Notes: a model not told the origin generated them from the letters alone. Numbered from the stretch's first letter, positions 34,815 through 45,060 are shown. The stretch: DNA of 49,792 nucleotides from Lachnospiraceae bacterium (GCA_900767585.1 CAAFZP010000117.1:1-49792); one strand, 5' to 3'. Translations and numbers: made by a program.

Positions 34815-37094
34815 TTAAAAATAAGTCTGTTCAAACTGGCCGGCCGGCATCGGTTTTGCGAAATAGAATCCCTGAAACAAGTCGCATCCAAGTTTCCGCA
34901 TATACCGAAGCTGGTCTTCCCGTTCAACACCTTCCGTCACTACTTTGATGTCAAGCTCTTTCGACAGGTTTATGATCATCTCCAGAATCATCTGACTTCG
35001 CTCCGGATTATCATTCTTTTTCAAAAACTCCATATCAATCTTAATTGCATCCAGATTCATATCCTGCAGCATATTGAGGGAAGAAAAACCCTTTCCGAAA
35101 TCATCCATCATAACTTGGAATCCATACTCCCGCAGAGCGTCGATCAACGCAAGATGTTTTCCGGCATCTTTCATAACGGATGTTTCCGTAATCTCTAACC
35201 GCAGTTTGTCCGGTTCAATCTCATAGCATTCCACCAGCATTGTAAGCGTCTGATAGATATCCATAAAATAAAAATCCTTTGGAGAAACATTCACCGTGAT
35301 ATAATACTGGTCTTTTCCTTCTTCTTTCCACTTATGCAGCCGCTTACATGCAAGCTCCCACACATATTGATCCATCGCACTGATCAATCCTGATTTTTCA
35401 AATATACCAACAAAATCATCCGGCATCATCATACCATGTACCGGTCGAAACCACCGCACAAGTGCCTCTGCACCGAGCATCGTGCCTTCCGCATCCACAA
35501 GTGGCTGCAGATAAAGCTGAAATTCCTGTCGGGCAATTGCTGACCGGAATTCACTGACCATATGCTGTCCTTCGAGCATATGCTTTCTTAATTCATCATC
35601 ATAATAAGCAATCGACTGCTGGTAATTTCCTTTGATCGTCTCGATTGCAAGGAACGCGCGGTCACAATATACAGAGATTGGTGTCTTCGTGTTCTGAATT
35701 GGACATATACCGGTATAGATATGCGCATGATAGGAGTTGTTCTCACCAATCCGGCTGACTAAATCTACTTCCTCAAGGTAGCGCTCGCGGTTGATATTTT
35801 CATTCCGCACACAGACTGCAAACCGGTCTGCGGAAAGCCGGCTGATAACCGTGTCCCCCGTCGCAAGATTTAATAACATTTCTGCGATAGAACAAAGGAG
35901 TGCATCGCCTTGTTTGATTCCAAATACATCGTTGATAATCTTAAAGTTCTGGATATCTGCACATAAAATACTATATTTTATATTTGCATTGTTCCGAATC
36001 TGTTTTTCTACAACCTCATAAAAATATTCGCGATTTAAAAGTCCGGTCAGTGCGTCATAATTGCTTCGGTAACGTTCTTCTTCAAGACGCCTGAGATGCT
36101 CCGTCTCATCGTGCAGGACAAAATAACATCCGATAAACCGGTTATCTTCGTCCCGGATTCCACGATACCGTGTGACAAAATAATGCGTTTTCCCTTGAAT
36201 CTCTGTCTCACCCTGCCAGCTGCATTCCTCGATCTGTTCCGGTTTCCGGCCGGATAACCAATCCCGGTAATATCTCTCAATCGGGAAAACATCCCTGTCT
36301 ACATGAAATGCCTGCCTTGCATAAGTATTTGCATAGATGCACCTGCCATTGATGTCCACACAGATCACACCATCCGAAAAATTCTGCACTGCCATGACCA
36401 GTGTTTTTTCCACGAGTCCTTTTGGAACATATTGAAATGTAAAATAATAAATAGCAATTGCAACCAGTCCATAAAATAAAACAGAATAATCAAATTCCAG
36501 GTCAAATACTTCATATATGACATTGGTTGAAATTGTAAATAAAAAGCAATATAAAACAGCCAAATACTGCTTGACATAGATTTTTGCCGCTTTGTATATC
36601 TCATAACTAAGCATGCATACAATCAAAAGACATAATATACAGATCAGGCATCTGTGATACAGGTACATTGGCATCCGCTGTGCCACTTTATAATAATACC
36701 CGCTCGTGTCATTTCCGGATAATTTCACAGAAAAAAACATACGATTGAATACATTGATCAAACACAGGATTCCATCCAATAAAATCATTATGTCAATCAT
36801 CGGAGCTACAATTTTATTTCTAAAGTTTTCCATCGTAAAATCATTGATGTAAACGATAAACAACAGCAGTATAAAATCACAGCACCAGAAATACAAACCA
36901 TATGATACCAACGCAAACGTTTCATTGATACTCAATATCGTCATCGCATAAAAAAGAATCGTGGATGCAGCTACAATATGAAGCAGCACCACATCCTTGA
37001 CCACTTGTGTCCGCTCTGTTCGATTAATCACTATAATCCGGTATGCCAGCATAACAACGATGATCAGCATAACCGCTAACATTGCATTTCTCAA
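34815..37094 (-). CDS. 7TM-PAS-GGDEF-EAL protein, GGDEF degenerate (c-di-GMP phosphodiesterase)
   Basis: The 759-residue protein has about seven membrane helices (1-220), a PAS domain (230-335), a GGDEF domain (343-505) and an EAL domain (515-755). The GGDEF site reads SADRF (421-425) and is therefore probably inactive as a cyclase. The EAL domain keeps its key residues: GAEALVRW, VNVSPKDF, LEITE, MDDFGKGFSSLN, AIKID, TEGVE and FQGFYFAKP. So it probably hydrolyses c-di-GMP, sensing a signal through the 7TM and PAS parts. The start is TTG (37092-37094) with AGGAG 6 nt upstream; the next ATG is too far away. It follows its paralogue by 11 bp. Confidence 0.9.
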   Translation of the reverse strand: MRNAMLAVMLIIVVMLAYRIIVINRTERTQVVKDVVLLHIVAASTILFYAMTILSINETFALVSYGLYFWCCDFILLLFIVYINDFTMENFRNKIVAPMIDIMILLDGILCLINVFNRMFFSVKLSGNDTSGYYYKVAQRMPMYLYHRCLICILCLLIVCMLSYEIYKAAKIYVKQYLAVLYCFLFTISTNVIYEVFDLEFDYSVLFYGLVAIAIYYFTFQYVPKGLVEKTLVMAVQNFSDGVICVDINGRCIYANTYARQAFHVDRDVFPIERYYRDWLSGRKPEQIEECSWQGETEIQGKTHYFVTRYRGIRDEDNRFIGCYFVLHDETEHLRRLEEERYRSNYDALTGLLNREYFYEVVEKQIRNNANIKYSILCADIQNFKIINDVFGIKQGDALLCSIAEMLLNLATGDTVISRLSADRFAVCVRNENINRERYLEEVDLVSRIGENNSYHAHIYTGICPIQNTKTPISVYCDRAFLAIETIKGNYQQSIAYYDDELRKHMLEGQHMVSEFRSAIARQEFQLYLQPLVDAEGTMLGAEALVRWFRPVHGMMMPDDFVGIFEKSGLISAMDQYVWELACKRLHKWKEEGKDQYYITVNVSPKDFYFMDIYQTLTMLVECYEIEPDKLRLEITETSVMKDAGKHLALIDALREYGFQVMMDDFGKGFSSLNMLQDMNLDAIKIDMEFLKKNDNPERSQMILEMIINLSKELDIKVVTEGVEREDQLRYMRKLGCDLFQGFYFAKPMPAGQFEQTYF

Positions 37095-37105
37095 TCTGTT
37101 CTCCT

Positions 37106-39391
37106 TTAATTCAAAGCCGGAATATATTGTTCCTCATAGTCCCATACCGACATTGGTTTTGCAAAATAATATCCCTGGAATATATCACATCCCATTTCAC
37201 GCAGAGCTTCCACCTGCTCTTTTGTCTCGACACCTTCCGTCACCACTTCCATACCAAGCCGCTTGGACAGTGCAATGACGTTGCGCACGATTGCCATAGA
37301 TCGTACGTTGTTCTTTGTCTTCCGCAAAAATCCCATATCAAGCTTGATTGTATCCATCTTGATATCTTTCAGCATATTTAAAGATGAATATCCGCTTCCA
37401 AAATCATCCATCTCCACTTTAAACCCATATTGCCGAAGCTTATTTACAAGCCGGATTACTTTTTTTGTATCCGTCATGACTGCGGTTTCCGTAATCTCCA
37501 AATGCAGATTTTTCGCCTCAAATCCATGCTTTTGAACCAGGCTGGTAAACACTTTGTAGATATCCATATAGTAGAAATCCCGCGGTGAAATATTGACAGA
37601 CAGATAGAGATCCGGATGTCCCTGTCTGCGCCAGTCGCGTAGCTGCAGGCAGGCCTTTTCCCATATAAAATAATCAAGCTCACTGATCAATCCCGTACGT
37701 TCAAACAACTCGATAAACTCTCCCGGCGGTATCATGCCCTGTGTTGGATGAATCCAGCGGACCAGCGCTTCTCCACCCCATACTTCCCCGTCAGCTGTTA
37801 CCTGCGGCTGGATATAAAAGCAGAACTGTCCACCGTTCAAAGCATCATGAAACTGGCTGATGATCTCCTGTTCACGCAGAGCTGTCTCGCGCAATTTCTT
37901 GTCATAATACACAATACGGTTTGCAGCATCATCCTTGATTGTTTTAATTGCCATAACTGCCCGGTCACACATCGCGGCAACCGGTGTTTTTCTGTCATCT
38001 ACCTCATAAATTCCCATGTAAATCCGGAGCCGGAAACTGCTGTTTCCCTCAATCTGTTCAATCCGCGATATCTCCTTTCGGAACACGCTTTCCTGATACA
38101 GCGCCTTTGGTACAAGAGTCGCAAACCGGTCGCCTGATAATCTGCCATAGACACAGCCTTCCGGTGTTTTCTGTTTTAAGCTCTCCGCCTGTTTTATGAG
38201 GATATCGTCCCCTTTTTTTATTCCGTACACATCATTTACAATCTTAAAATCCCGGATATCACTGCACGCAATGATATATTCGGTATCCGGATGTTCCTTT
38301 AACATCTGCTCCGCCTGCATGTAAAAATATTCCCGGTTATAAAGTCCGGTCAGAGAATCATGATTTGCTTTGTATTGCTCATTTTGTACACGTTCCACTT
38401 CGTCTGTCTGGTCGTGCAGCAAAAAAAAGCTTCCAATCTCATGCTGCTCATATATCATTTTTTTGAACTCAACCTGAAAATAATGCACTTTCCCATCCAT
38501 GCGAATTTTCTCATGAAATACCGCATCCGGCAGATCTTTCAGTTTTTTTCCATTCAGCCATTCCTTGAGTTTTTTATCAAACATGGAACGTTCTGACACG
38601 CCCAAAATCTGTTTTGCCTGTTCATTTGCATGAATACATTTTCCCTTTACATCATAGCACACAACGCCATCATCAATCGTCTTGATAAACAGGGATAGCA
38701 TTTTTTCCACAAGACCGAACGGAATATGGAAAAATGTAAAATATGTAATCGCACAACTTGACATCGTATATCCAATCAAAGAAAAATCATAAGCCTCACC
38801 CAACATAAAGAATAAAATATTCAGTATGGCTGTACAAAACAACATAACGATAATCGAGCGGTAATTCACGCGGAAAATCTTCGGGCATTTCGCCTTCCGG
38901 TACAACAAAATAACAAACGCCGCCAGCGAAAAAGAATAGCATATCACAACATGTACCAGGTAGAGTGGGCCAAACTCTGATGCAGCAAATAAAAGATTTC
39001 CATAGGAATCCATCTTTTGTTCCAAAGAAAAAACGCTTCCTGTAACCAGATTGGAAAATAAAACTACCGCATCCAAAAACAAAAGGATGCATTCCACTAC
39101 CGGAACCCACGCTTTATGCCGGCACACATCCGCATACACACGGCTATATATACACAGAGACAGTGCCATAACAGAAACACAGAAATAAAAAAGTGCATAG
39201 AAAAATAATGCCAGTTTCTCATCAACAGTCATGATTGCCATACCATAAGACACGACCATCGCAATCTGCGAAACTAACAAACCAAACGTAGTATTTCGAA
39301 GCGTATTTTTTTCCATACGCAATATACGATATAAGCAATATAAAAGGGGAATCAATAAGATAACCAGGCTCCCAAAGTATGCATATTTCAA
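37106..39391 (-). CDS. 7TM-PAS-GGDEF-EAL protein, GGDEF degenerate, paralogue of downstream gene
   Basis: The 761-residue protein has the same layout as its neighbour: 7TM-like N-terminus (1-220), PAS (~230-335), GGDEF domain with SGDRF in place of GGDEF, and an EAL domain with EALVRW, VNISPRDF, LEITE, MDDFGSGYSSLN, TIKLD, TEGVE and FQGYYFAKP intact. The pair looks like a tandem duplication. It is the first gene of the two-gene operon, with a promoter at 39443-39471. The start codon is TTG (39389-39391) with GGGGTG about 7 nt before. It is likely a membrane c-di-GMP phosphodiesterase. Confidence 0.9.
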   Translation of the reverse strand: MKYAYFGSLVILLIPLLYCLYRILRMEKNTLRNTTFGLLVSQIAMVVSYGMAIMTVDEKLALFFYALFYFCVSVMALSLCIYSRVYADVCRHKAWVPVVECILLFLDAVVLFSNLVTGSVFSLEQKMDSYGNLLFAASEFGPLYLVHVVICYSFSLAAFVILLYRKAKCPKIFRVNYRSIIVMLFCTAILNILFFMLGEAYDFSLIGYTMSSCAITYFTFFHIPFGLVEKMLSLFIKTIDDGVVCYDVKGKCIHANEQAKQILGVSERSMFDKKLKEWLNGKKLKDLPDAVFHEKIRMDGKVHYFQVEFKKMIYEQHEIGSFFLLHDQTDEVERVQNEQYKANHDSLTGLYNREYFYMQAEQMLKEHPDTEYIIACSDIRDFKIVNDVYGIKKGDDILIKQAESLKQKTPEGCVYGRLSGDRFATLVPKALYQESVFRKEISRIEQIEGNSSFRLRIYMGIYEVDDRKTPVAAMCDRAVMAIKTIKDDAANRIVYYDKKLRETALREQEIISQFHDALNGGQFCFYIQPQVTADGEVWGGEALVRWIHPTQGMIPPGEFIELFERTGLISELDYFIWEKACLQLRDWRRQGHPDLYLSVNISPRDFYYMDIYKVFTSLVQKHGFEAKNLHLEITETAVMTDTKKVIRLVNKLRQYGFKVEMDDFGSGYSSLNMLKDIKMDTIKLDMGFLRKTKNNVRSMAIVRNVIALSKRLGMEVVTEGVETKEQVEALREMGCDIFQGYYFAKPMSVWDYEEQYIPALN

Positions 39392-39442
39392 CTAAAAACA
39401 CCCCAACTCATATTTTATAAAAATCCAACAATACTTAGTTCT

Positions 39443-39471
39443 ATTTTATAAAATTTCCCGCCTCCTGTCAA
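39443..39471 (-). promoter_or_regulatory. Promoter of the EAL operon
   Basis: On the minus strand there is a perfect TTGACA (39466-39471), a 17-bp spacer and TAAAAT (39443-39448). Confidence 0.82.
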
Positions 39472-39479
39472 CATACACC

Positions 39480-39730
39480 CGTGCACCGGGGACGCTTCTT
39501 TTGTCCCGAAGAGTGCCATGGCAAGGACACTCCTCATGACAAGATACTACGTCCCTGATGTACGAATTGGGCAAAAAAGGAAAAACCAGGAAAACTCACC
39601 AATCAAAACAGGGAAAAGCGCAAAAAAACTGGGGAAATTATCGAATTTTGCGAATTTTTCCCCCGTGACAAGCATATATACAGAGAGGAATTGGAAAAAA
39701 ATCGAATTATTCAGGAAATTTCCCCAATAA
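39480..39730. repeat. REP-like unit and two similar ~34-bp units
   Basis: The gap between the EAL operon promoter and the terminator at 39777 holds no gene. At about 39488-39507 a GGGAC/GTCCC stem with GCTTCTTTT between recalls the GGGACGGTTCTTTTGTCCC-type repeats common in Clostridia. At 39632-39664 and 39691-39725 two units share an ATCGAATT core and a terminal TTT(T)CCCC, the first flanked by GGGGAAA/TTTCCCC arms. Function unknown. Confidence 0.4.
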
Positions 39731-39776
39731 TTCTCAAACTTTATTTTTAGAATTTGGTATCACATCATTGACTAAT

Positions 39777-39810
39777 GTAAAAAAACTCGGAGAGTCACCT
39801 CTCCGAGTTC
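39777..39810 (-). terminator. Terminator of the five-gene envelope operon
   Basis: On the minus strand AACTCGGAGAG pairs with CTCTCCGAGTT (39784-39794 with 39799-39809) and a run of T follows. It lies 13 bp after the stop of the ChW protein gene. Confidence 0.95.
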
Positions 39811-39822
39811 GCAGATATTAAA

Positions 39823-42216
39823 TCACTCTACAGGATCAAAATACATATCATATATTTGAAGTAATTCGCCTAATTCACCATTTTCGACTTTGTACTTATA
39901 ATATCTGTCCCCTTTCCTTACATATCGCACATACTCTTCAATGATTTTATCCTTCGGGAAATTAAGTATATATTGAGGCGTAACCACTCCATCAAGATAA
40001 ATATCTTTTGTTCCAACTACTTCCTGCAAATCCTTATAATAACATTTCAACACATCTTCACCATTCATTGTCACACGGCAAATTCCATCATACCAAAATT
40101 CTATATTATCTGCTGCTCGATAACCGCTGAAATAAGTTAAGCCTGCCTCTCCGTCCATATGTTTTGATATATAGATTCTTTGTCCTGTCGTTTTATCACA
40201 GATATATCGATACATAGCATCGTTGTGCCGTTCATAGAATTGTGTACAAGGGTTCTCTTTATCATACTCCTCAGGAAGATTATATCCCTCTGCTACAATT
40301 TTTTCTTCCCGCTCCTGCATATATGACTTCAAATCAGCCATAATCGTATTATACTCTACATCTTTATCTTCACACGCCTTGGTAGCATTGCAGGTTTTGC
40401 ATTTATATCCCAAAACCTCATCATAGGAGAAAGTATCCACGTAATCCGTTCCATAACATTTTTTAATGTGTTCCTGTGCCGCCTGATTTAAACCATGCGT
40501 CCCCGCTGTCGTGATTTTATATCCTCTCTTACATGCATCCAGATAATACCATAAATTATTGGCATATCTGACCAATGTTGTTGTATGATAAACTGTATCT
40601 AAATTTAATCCACATTTTCTGCACTCTTCTGACTCTCCACTTAATCCTTCCCACTCATATTCATTATCAAATATATCCTCTCCAATACTGCTTCTATAAC
40701 TTCCTGATCGAACCATGCTCTCATGATGTTTTCCAAAAATCGGTTCCCAAATATGTGCATGTGTTGGATTCGTGTCTTTTTTCCATTCCTTCCATTTGTC
40801 AAGCATTTTGTAGAACTCATCCGCTGTATATTCATAGTTGAATTTCACCGTTTCACATTTTGTGCAATATGTTATTTTCCCATTATATTCCGGTTCATCT
40901 TCAACCTGGACCGCTTTCACTGTCTTCACACATGTGTCATCATAACCGACCCAAAAATGATAACCTCCATTTTCCATTCCACAAAAATTACATTCATTCT
41001 CATACGAAGACAAAAAGCGGGAACGGCATCCATTGCAATATATGGGACCCTCTGGAGTTTCTTCATATTCACTACTTAGCAGATATTCTAAATGATATTT
41101 TCCATCCACATGGAATTCATCTGTTTCCCACTGATGATCACAATATCCCGTATCGGTATTATTCCCCGGCGTCGTGGTTCCATTTCCTGTGTTGTTTCCC
41201 GATGTTGTATTTCCTTTTCCAGAATCATCCACTGGTGCTTTTCCATCTTTTTTTACAAGCTGGATTCGAATCGCCTCTAAACGCTTTCCTTCACCGACCG
41301 TTCCGGATATCGCACCGTTTTTTTTCCAACCCAGCCAGCCGTATGTCTGTGAATGTACCTGATAATATACATCGTAGTAATCTGCAAGCTGTCCGGTTAA
41401 TTTTATCCGAATTGCCTCTAAGCGCTTTGCCTGTCCCTGCGTACCGGACATTTCGCCATTGCTTACCCAGTCCATCCAGCCATAGCTTTGCACGTGCGTC
41501 TGATATGTGATACCACCACTGTATGCATTGTCATTTACCGTGATGGTGATTCCTTCCAGCCGCTTTCCCTCACCGGTTGTTCCACTTGTCATACCGTCTT
41601 GTGCCCACACATTTTCCCAGCCATAGGTTTGTCTGTGTACACGATATAATACAGATGGCTGGGTTGATATCGCTTTCTTCGGCACAATCTGCACCCGTAT
41701 TTCTTCCAACCGCTTCGCCTCACCGGTTGTTCCTGCAAGTGCACCATTATATACCCAGCCCTGATTGTCACCATAGGTTTGAATATGTGCACAATAACGG
41801 ACATCATAATATTCTGCAAGTTCTCCTGTAAGCCGCATCTGTATACCTTCCAGACGCTTTCCAAGTCCTGTCGTTCCAGCCGGTTTTCCTGCGCTCACCC
41901 AATTTGTCCATCCAAACGTCTGTCGATGCACCCGGTACTGCAGCGTTCCCGTATAACCTGTCTGATTGGTCAGATTGACTGTTATACTTTCAACACGTTT
42001 CGCCAGCCCGCGTGTTCCTAACACAAGCGTCTGAATCCCGTTCTGATTCTGAATCTTTCCATTTTGATCACCAAATGTCTGCACATGTGCACGCCCGGAT
42101 ATTGCTACACCGCCTGTCGCCTGGGCACGCCCGGCATCTGGTATGACCAGCATCCCCAGCACACATACAACCGTCATCAGAATTGCAAGTATCCGCTTCC
42201 TTGTCTTTCCTGTCAT
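39823..42216 (-). CDS. Secreted protein with six ChW repeats and a Cys-rich C-terminal region
   Basis: The 797-residue protein has a signal peptide (1-34, cleaved near GRAQA). Residues ~39-335 hold six ChW repeats, each with an H-x-Q-T/S-[FY]-G(W) strand and a G-[EL]-x-K-R-L/V-E-x-I end. A G/N/T/S-rich linker (~345-370) follows, then a C-terminal region of about 420 residues with four or more CxxC pairs (CNGC, CNFC, CTKC, CRKC, CKTC), which may bind metal. The C-terminal part is not recognised. ChW repeats are proposed to bind wall or matrix ligands. It is the last gene of the operon, 23 bp after the lipoprotein gene; GGGAGGG is 7 nt before the ATG. Confidence 0.85.
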   Translation of the reverse strand: MTGKTRKRILAILMTVVCVLGMLVIPDAGRAQATGGVAISGRAHVQTFGDQNGKIQNQNGIQTLVLGTRGLAKRVESITVNLTNQTGYTGTLQYRVHRQTFGWTNWVSAGKPAGTTGLGKRLEGIQMRLTGELAEYYDVRYCAHIQTYGDNQGWVYNGALAGTTGEAKRLEEIRVQIVPKKAISTQPSVLYRVHRQTYGWENVWAQDGMTSGTTGEGKRLEGITITVNDNAYSGGITYQTHVQSYGWMDWVSNGEMSGTQGQAKRLEAIRIKLTGQLADYYDVYYQVHSQTYGWLGWKKNGAISGTVGEGKRLEAIRIQLVKKDGKAPVDDSGKGNTTSGNNTGNGTTTPGNNTDTGYCDHQWETDEFHVDGKYHLEYLLSSEYEETPEGPIYCNGCRSRFLSSYENECNFCGMENGGYHFWVGYDDTCVKTVKAVQVEDEPEYNGKITYCTKCETVKFNYEYTADEFYKMLDKWKEWKKDTNPTHAHIWEPIFGKHHESMVRSGSYRSSIGEDIFDNEYEWEGLSGESEECRKCGLNLDTVYHTTTLVRYANNLWYYLDACKRGYKITTAGTHGLNQAAQEHIKKCYGTDYVDTFSYDEVLGYKCKTCNATKACEDKDVEYNTIMADLKSYMQEREEKIVAEGYNLPEEYDKENPCTQFYERHNDAMYRYICDKTTGQRIYISKHMDGEAGLTYFSGYRAADNIEFWYDGICRVTMNGEDVLKCYYKDLQEVVGTKDIYLDGVVTPQYILNFPKDKIIEEYVRYVRKGDRYYKYKVENGELGELLQIYDMYFDPVE

Positions 42217-42239
42217 CCGTCTTCCCTCCCTTTTGTATG

Positions 42240-44573
42240 TTAATTCTCTGCCAGTGCACTTTTAGCTTCACTGACAGTACTACAAAACTTTGCTTCTTTC
42301 GCCTGATATCCTTTGTCTTGATAGGACTCTATCGCAATAATTGGTTTTCCATCTTTTTCCAGCTCTGCTTTTTCTTCTTCCGTTAGTTCATTGATATCCC
42401 CCATAAATCCTGGTTCCGTTGCACCGTTGATATATTGAATCCAATCACCGTTTAATTCAAACCAATATAAATTGCTCCCTGAATGCAACGTATATAACCC
42501 CTGTTTCGGTACATACACCAGATAATCCGTTCCATTTAACTTCTTTGCCTCAGAATCTTTCTCATACTCCACAACTGCATTATCACGGAATGTACAGACC
42601 CTTGCTCCATTCAAAAAGAAGATTTCAGGGATATCATCATCATCCAGATAGAACAGCGCACATTGCGTATCTTCTATATTGTTCATAACTGCCTGATACG
42701 CAGCTTCCCATGTTTCTTCGCCATCTTTGACTCTTACAAGTTCTTCCGCCATAGATATGGTGCCTGGTTCGCAAAAATATTTATACAACACGCCATTATC
42801 TTGCAAGCTCAGAACCTGTTCCTGATATTGCGGGAATTTGTATGTTTCTTCAGTTGCAACTTGTTTATCGTCCGTTCCAAGACATATAAGCATATCTTTT
42901 CCGTTATAAAGGACTGTGGTATGTATATCATGTGTCCAGTTTTTCTCGATTGCATTATTCACATGAATATCACCGTATTCATCATCATAAGAAAGCTCCA
43001 CAATACTTCCAACAGTCTCTACATTTCCTTGCTGCACCCAGTTTCCCATATAGGAATCAATCACTGATTGATCGACCTGTCCTTTCGTCATCGGAAATGT
43101 TATCTCATTATCCTCATAATCTTTCACAATCAGTGTACAATGCGTATCATCCGTGATTGAAAGCTCTATCCCATCTCCTAATGACATTGTTTCCGTATTT
43201 CCTGCTGAAAGCGACTTCACCGTTAACTCATTTGTACACAGATAGAAATACAGTCCCCCATATGCCACATCTGTATAATAATGCACTTCCATACCGACGC
43301 CATCGCCCTGCCAGTATCCAACAAGCGGGGACTCTCTTCCGGCTGCCTTTAGCCATGCGTCATATTGCGCCTGCCGTTCTTTCGAAGAAAACCACTGTCC
43401 AAACAGCATCAGATTTATATTTTTTTCTTCCGCTGACATTTCATCCTTCATTGCCTGTTGATCACCACTGTCTCCGGCTTGTTTTTTCAGCCATTCCAGA
43501 TCGGTCGAATCGACAAAACATTGATTCAAAAAAGGATTTACAAATCTGTTATCCGAATATCTTCTTGATAAACCATACAGGCAATCAAAAAAAGAGTCTT
43601 TATTTAATTCGTCTACATAATCCATCCCGGAAAGCCAGTTGATATCTCTTCTCAACACACCGTAAAAATCAAGTCGATACCCGAAATCATCCGGATGTTC
43701 TTTTTTGACGCATGCATACGCTTCATTTGCCCCAAACTGGTACAATGTTTCCGGTGTATGCACCCACTCTTCTTTCATCTTCGCGATCACTGACTGAAAC
43801 TGTGAACTGTCATACAAACGCATATCCTCTTTGTAGTCTTCCCATATATACAGACTCGGAGAAACCGCAATCGTATGATCTGCAAGCAATTCATAAAGTG
43901 TCAGTTTTTGGATTTGCGATGTGTAATATTTTGTTGTTCCATATATATCCCGAAACAGCGTTTTTATCTCTTTTTCATATGTAGCTGCCGTAACTGCGAT
44001 TCCGTCCTCATCTTCAAACTGTAAGAACGTCTTGTTATCGTTTTGATTGAGATTCACCTGTGCGATTCCCTGTTCTTTATCAATCACATAAGAATACAAC
44101 GACGTGGCTTCTCCTTTTTTTATCTGGTATACTTCTCCGTCCTTTGCACTTTCGATCTTTGCCACGATTCCATCCGTTGTAACATAGATCAGACCATCTT
44201 GCGAAGCGGAAAGCTCGTATATCATGCCTACTTCCCCACGATCATAACCGTAAAACTGCCAATACTGCTGTGGTGTTTCTTCGCTTACGGATTCCTCGTT
44301 GGAATCTATTTCTTTACTCTTCTGATAACGGATAATCAGGATTGGCTCATCGTCTGCATCCAGCATGATGGCAAACGAACTTCCATATCCTGTGTGCGCA
44401 TTGCCATGTGCTCTTGCATAATCCAGATAGGCATCTAACCGCTTACCATATTGACTTTCACTGAGCGTATGTTCCTGTACCGTCTCCTGTTTTTTCTGAC
44501 ACGCACAGAGCAGTGCCATACTCCATATGCACACGACCAGACACAGCAGCCGTCTTCTTCTCTCTGACCTCAT
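42240..44573 (-). CDS. Large lipoprotein of unknown function
   Basis: The 777-residue protein starts MRSERRRRLLCL and ends its signal with a lipobox LLCAC (Cys near residue 25), so it is probably anchored outside. Two similar acidic motifs, MLDADDEPILII near residue 60 and YLDDDDIPEIFFL near 665, resemble Ca-binding D-x-D-x-x-PE-L modules often seen in Lachnospiraceae lipoproteins. The middle is not recognised. The ATG at 44571-44573 has GGGGAGGG 10 nt upstream; a longer frame has no ribosome site. It is the fourth gene of the operon. Confidence 0.8.
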   Translation of the reverse strand: MRSERRRRLLCLVVCIWSMALLCACQKKQETVQEHTLSESQYGKRLDAYLDYARAHGNAHTGYGSSFAIMLDADDEPILIIRYQKSKEIDSNEESVSEETPQQYWQFYGYDRGEVGMIYELSASQDGLIYVTTDGIVAKIESAKDGEVYQIKKGEATSLYSYVIDKEQGIAQVNLNQNDNKTFLQFEDEDGIAVTAATYEKEIKTLFRDIYGTTKYYTSQIQKLTLYELLADHTIAVSPSLYIWEDYKEDMRLYDSSQFQSVIAKMKEEWVHTPETLYQFGANEAYACVKKEHPDDFGYRLDFYGVLRRDINWLSGMDYVDELNKDSFFDCLYGLSRRYSDNRFVNPFLNQCFVDSTDLEWLKKQAGDSGDQQAMKDEMSAEEKNINLMLFGQWFSSKERQAQYDAWLKAAGRESPLVGYWQGDGVGMEVHYYTDVAYGGLYFYLCTNELTVKSLSAGNTETMSLGDGIELSITDDTHCTLIVKDYEDNEITFPMTKGQVDQSVIDSYMGNWVQQGNVETVGSIVELSYDDEYGDIHVNNAIEKNWTHDIHTTVLYNGKDMLICLGTDDKQVATEETYKFPQYQEQVLSLQDNGVLYKYFCEPGTISMAEELVRVKDGEETWEAAYQAVMNNIEDTQCALFYLDDDDIPEIFFLNGARVCTFRDNAVVEYEKDSEAKKLNGTDYLVYVPKQGLYTLHSGSNLYWFELNGDWIQYINGATEPGFMGDINELTEEEKAELEKDGKPIIAIESYQDKGYQAKEAKFCSTVSEAKSALAEN

Positions 44574-44598
44574 AAGTTCTGTACCCTCCCCTTTTATC

Positions 44599-45060
44599 TC
44601 ACAAATTATATTGCGTACCATATCGCATATAATTCCAGCAATTCATCATATATTCCAGTTCTTCGCGCCTATAATATTTTGTCTCGACTGCAAACATACA
44701 TCCCGGAGCCGTAATACGAAATAATCGCTTCACATTACAGGCATACACCGCTAAAATTGCTAGACATAAAAATAAGCAAATGACAAACATTGCCTCAGAG
44801 GATCGGTATATTTTCTTTGCAAAACTAAGAAACAGTGAGGTCAAAACTGCAAATAAAATCAACCATCGTTTTGACCGCATCTTTATATATTCCATGCTCT
44901 GAATCTGCATCACCGGTACGGACGCATCCAACACTGTTTTCTGCAGATACCAATCACGAAAATTATAGTGTGATCCCTGCATCACAAAATATGCCTGATT
45001 CATATAAATAGATGCAGATTGCGGAGCCACAGGCATCACGCATAACATATTTTGCTGCAT
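44599..45060 (-). CDS. Small two-helix membrane protein, related in layout to the upstream gene product
   Basis: The 153-residue protein has membrane segments at about 66-82 and 89-107. Before them is a strand-rich part (SASIYMNQAYFVMQ ... VPVMQIQSMEYIKMR), and after them RLFRITAPGCMFAVETKYYRREELEYMMNCW. The same order (strands, membrane hairpin, strands, helix) is in the previous protein, so both may carry a PH-like fold with a membrane hairpin inserted. The ATG at 45058-45060 overlaps the upstream stop as TGATG; a GTG one codon earlier is possible. Confidence 0.72.
   Translation of the reverse strand: MQQNMLCVMPVAPQSASIYMNQAYFVMQGSHYNFRDWYLQKTVLDASVPVMQIQSMEYIKMRSKRWLILFAVLTSLFLSFAKKIYRSSEAMFVICLFLCLAILAVYACNVKRLFRITAPGCMFAVETKYYRREELEYMMNCWNYMRYGTQYNL

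Noticed and set aside
34815..39391. Active diguanylate cyclases
   Set aside because: The GGDEF motifs read SADRF and SGDRF, missing residues needed for catalysis.
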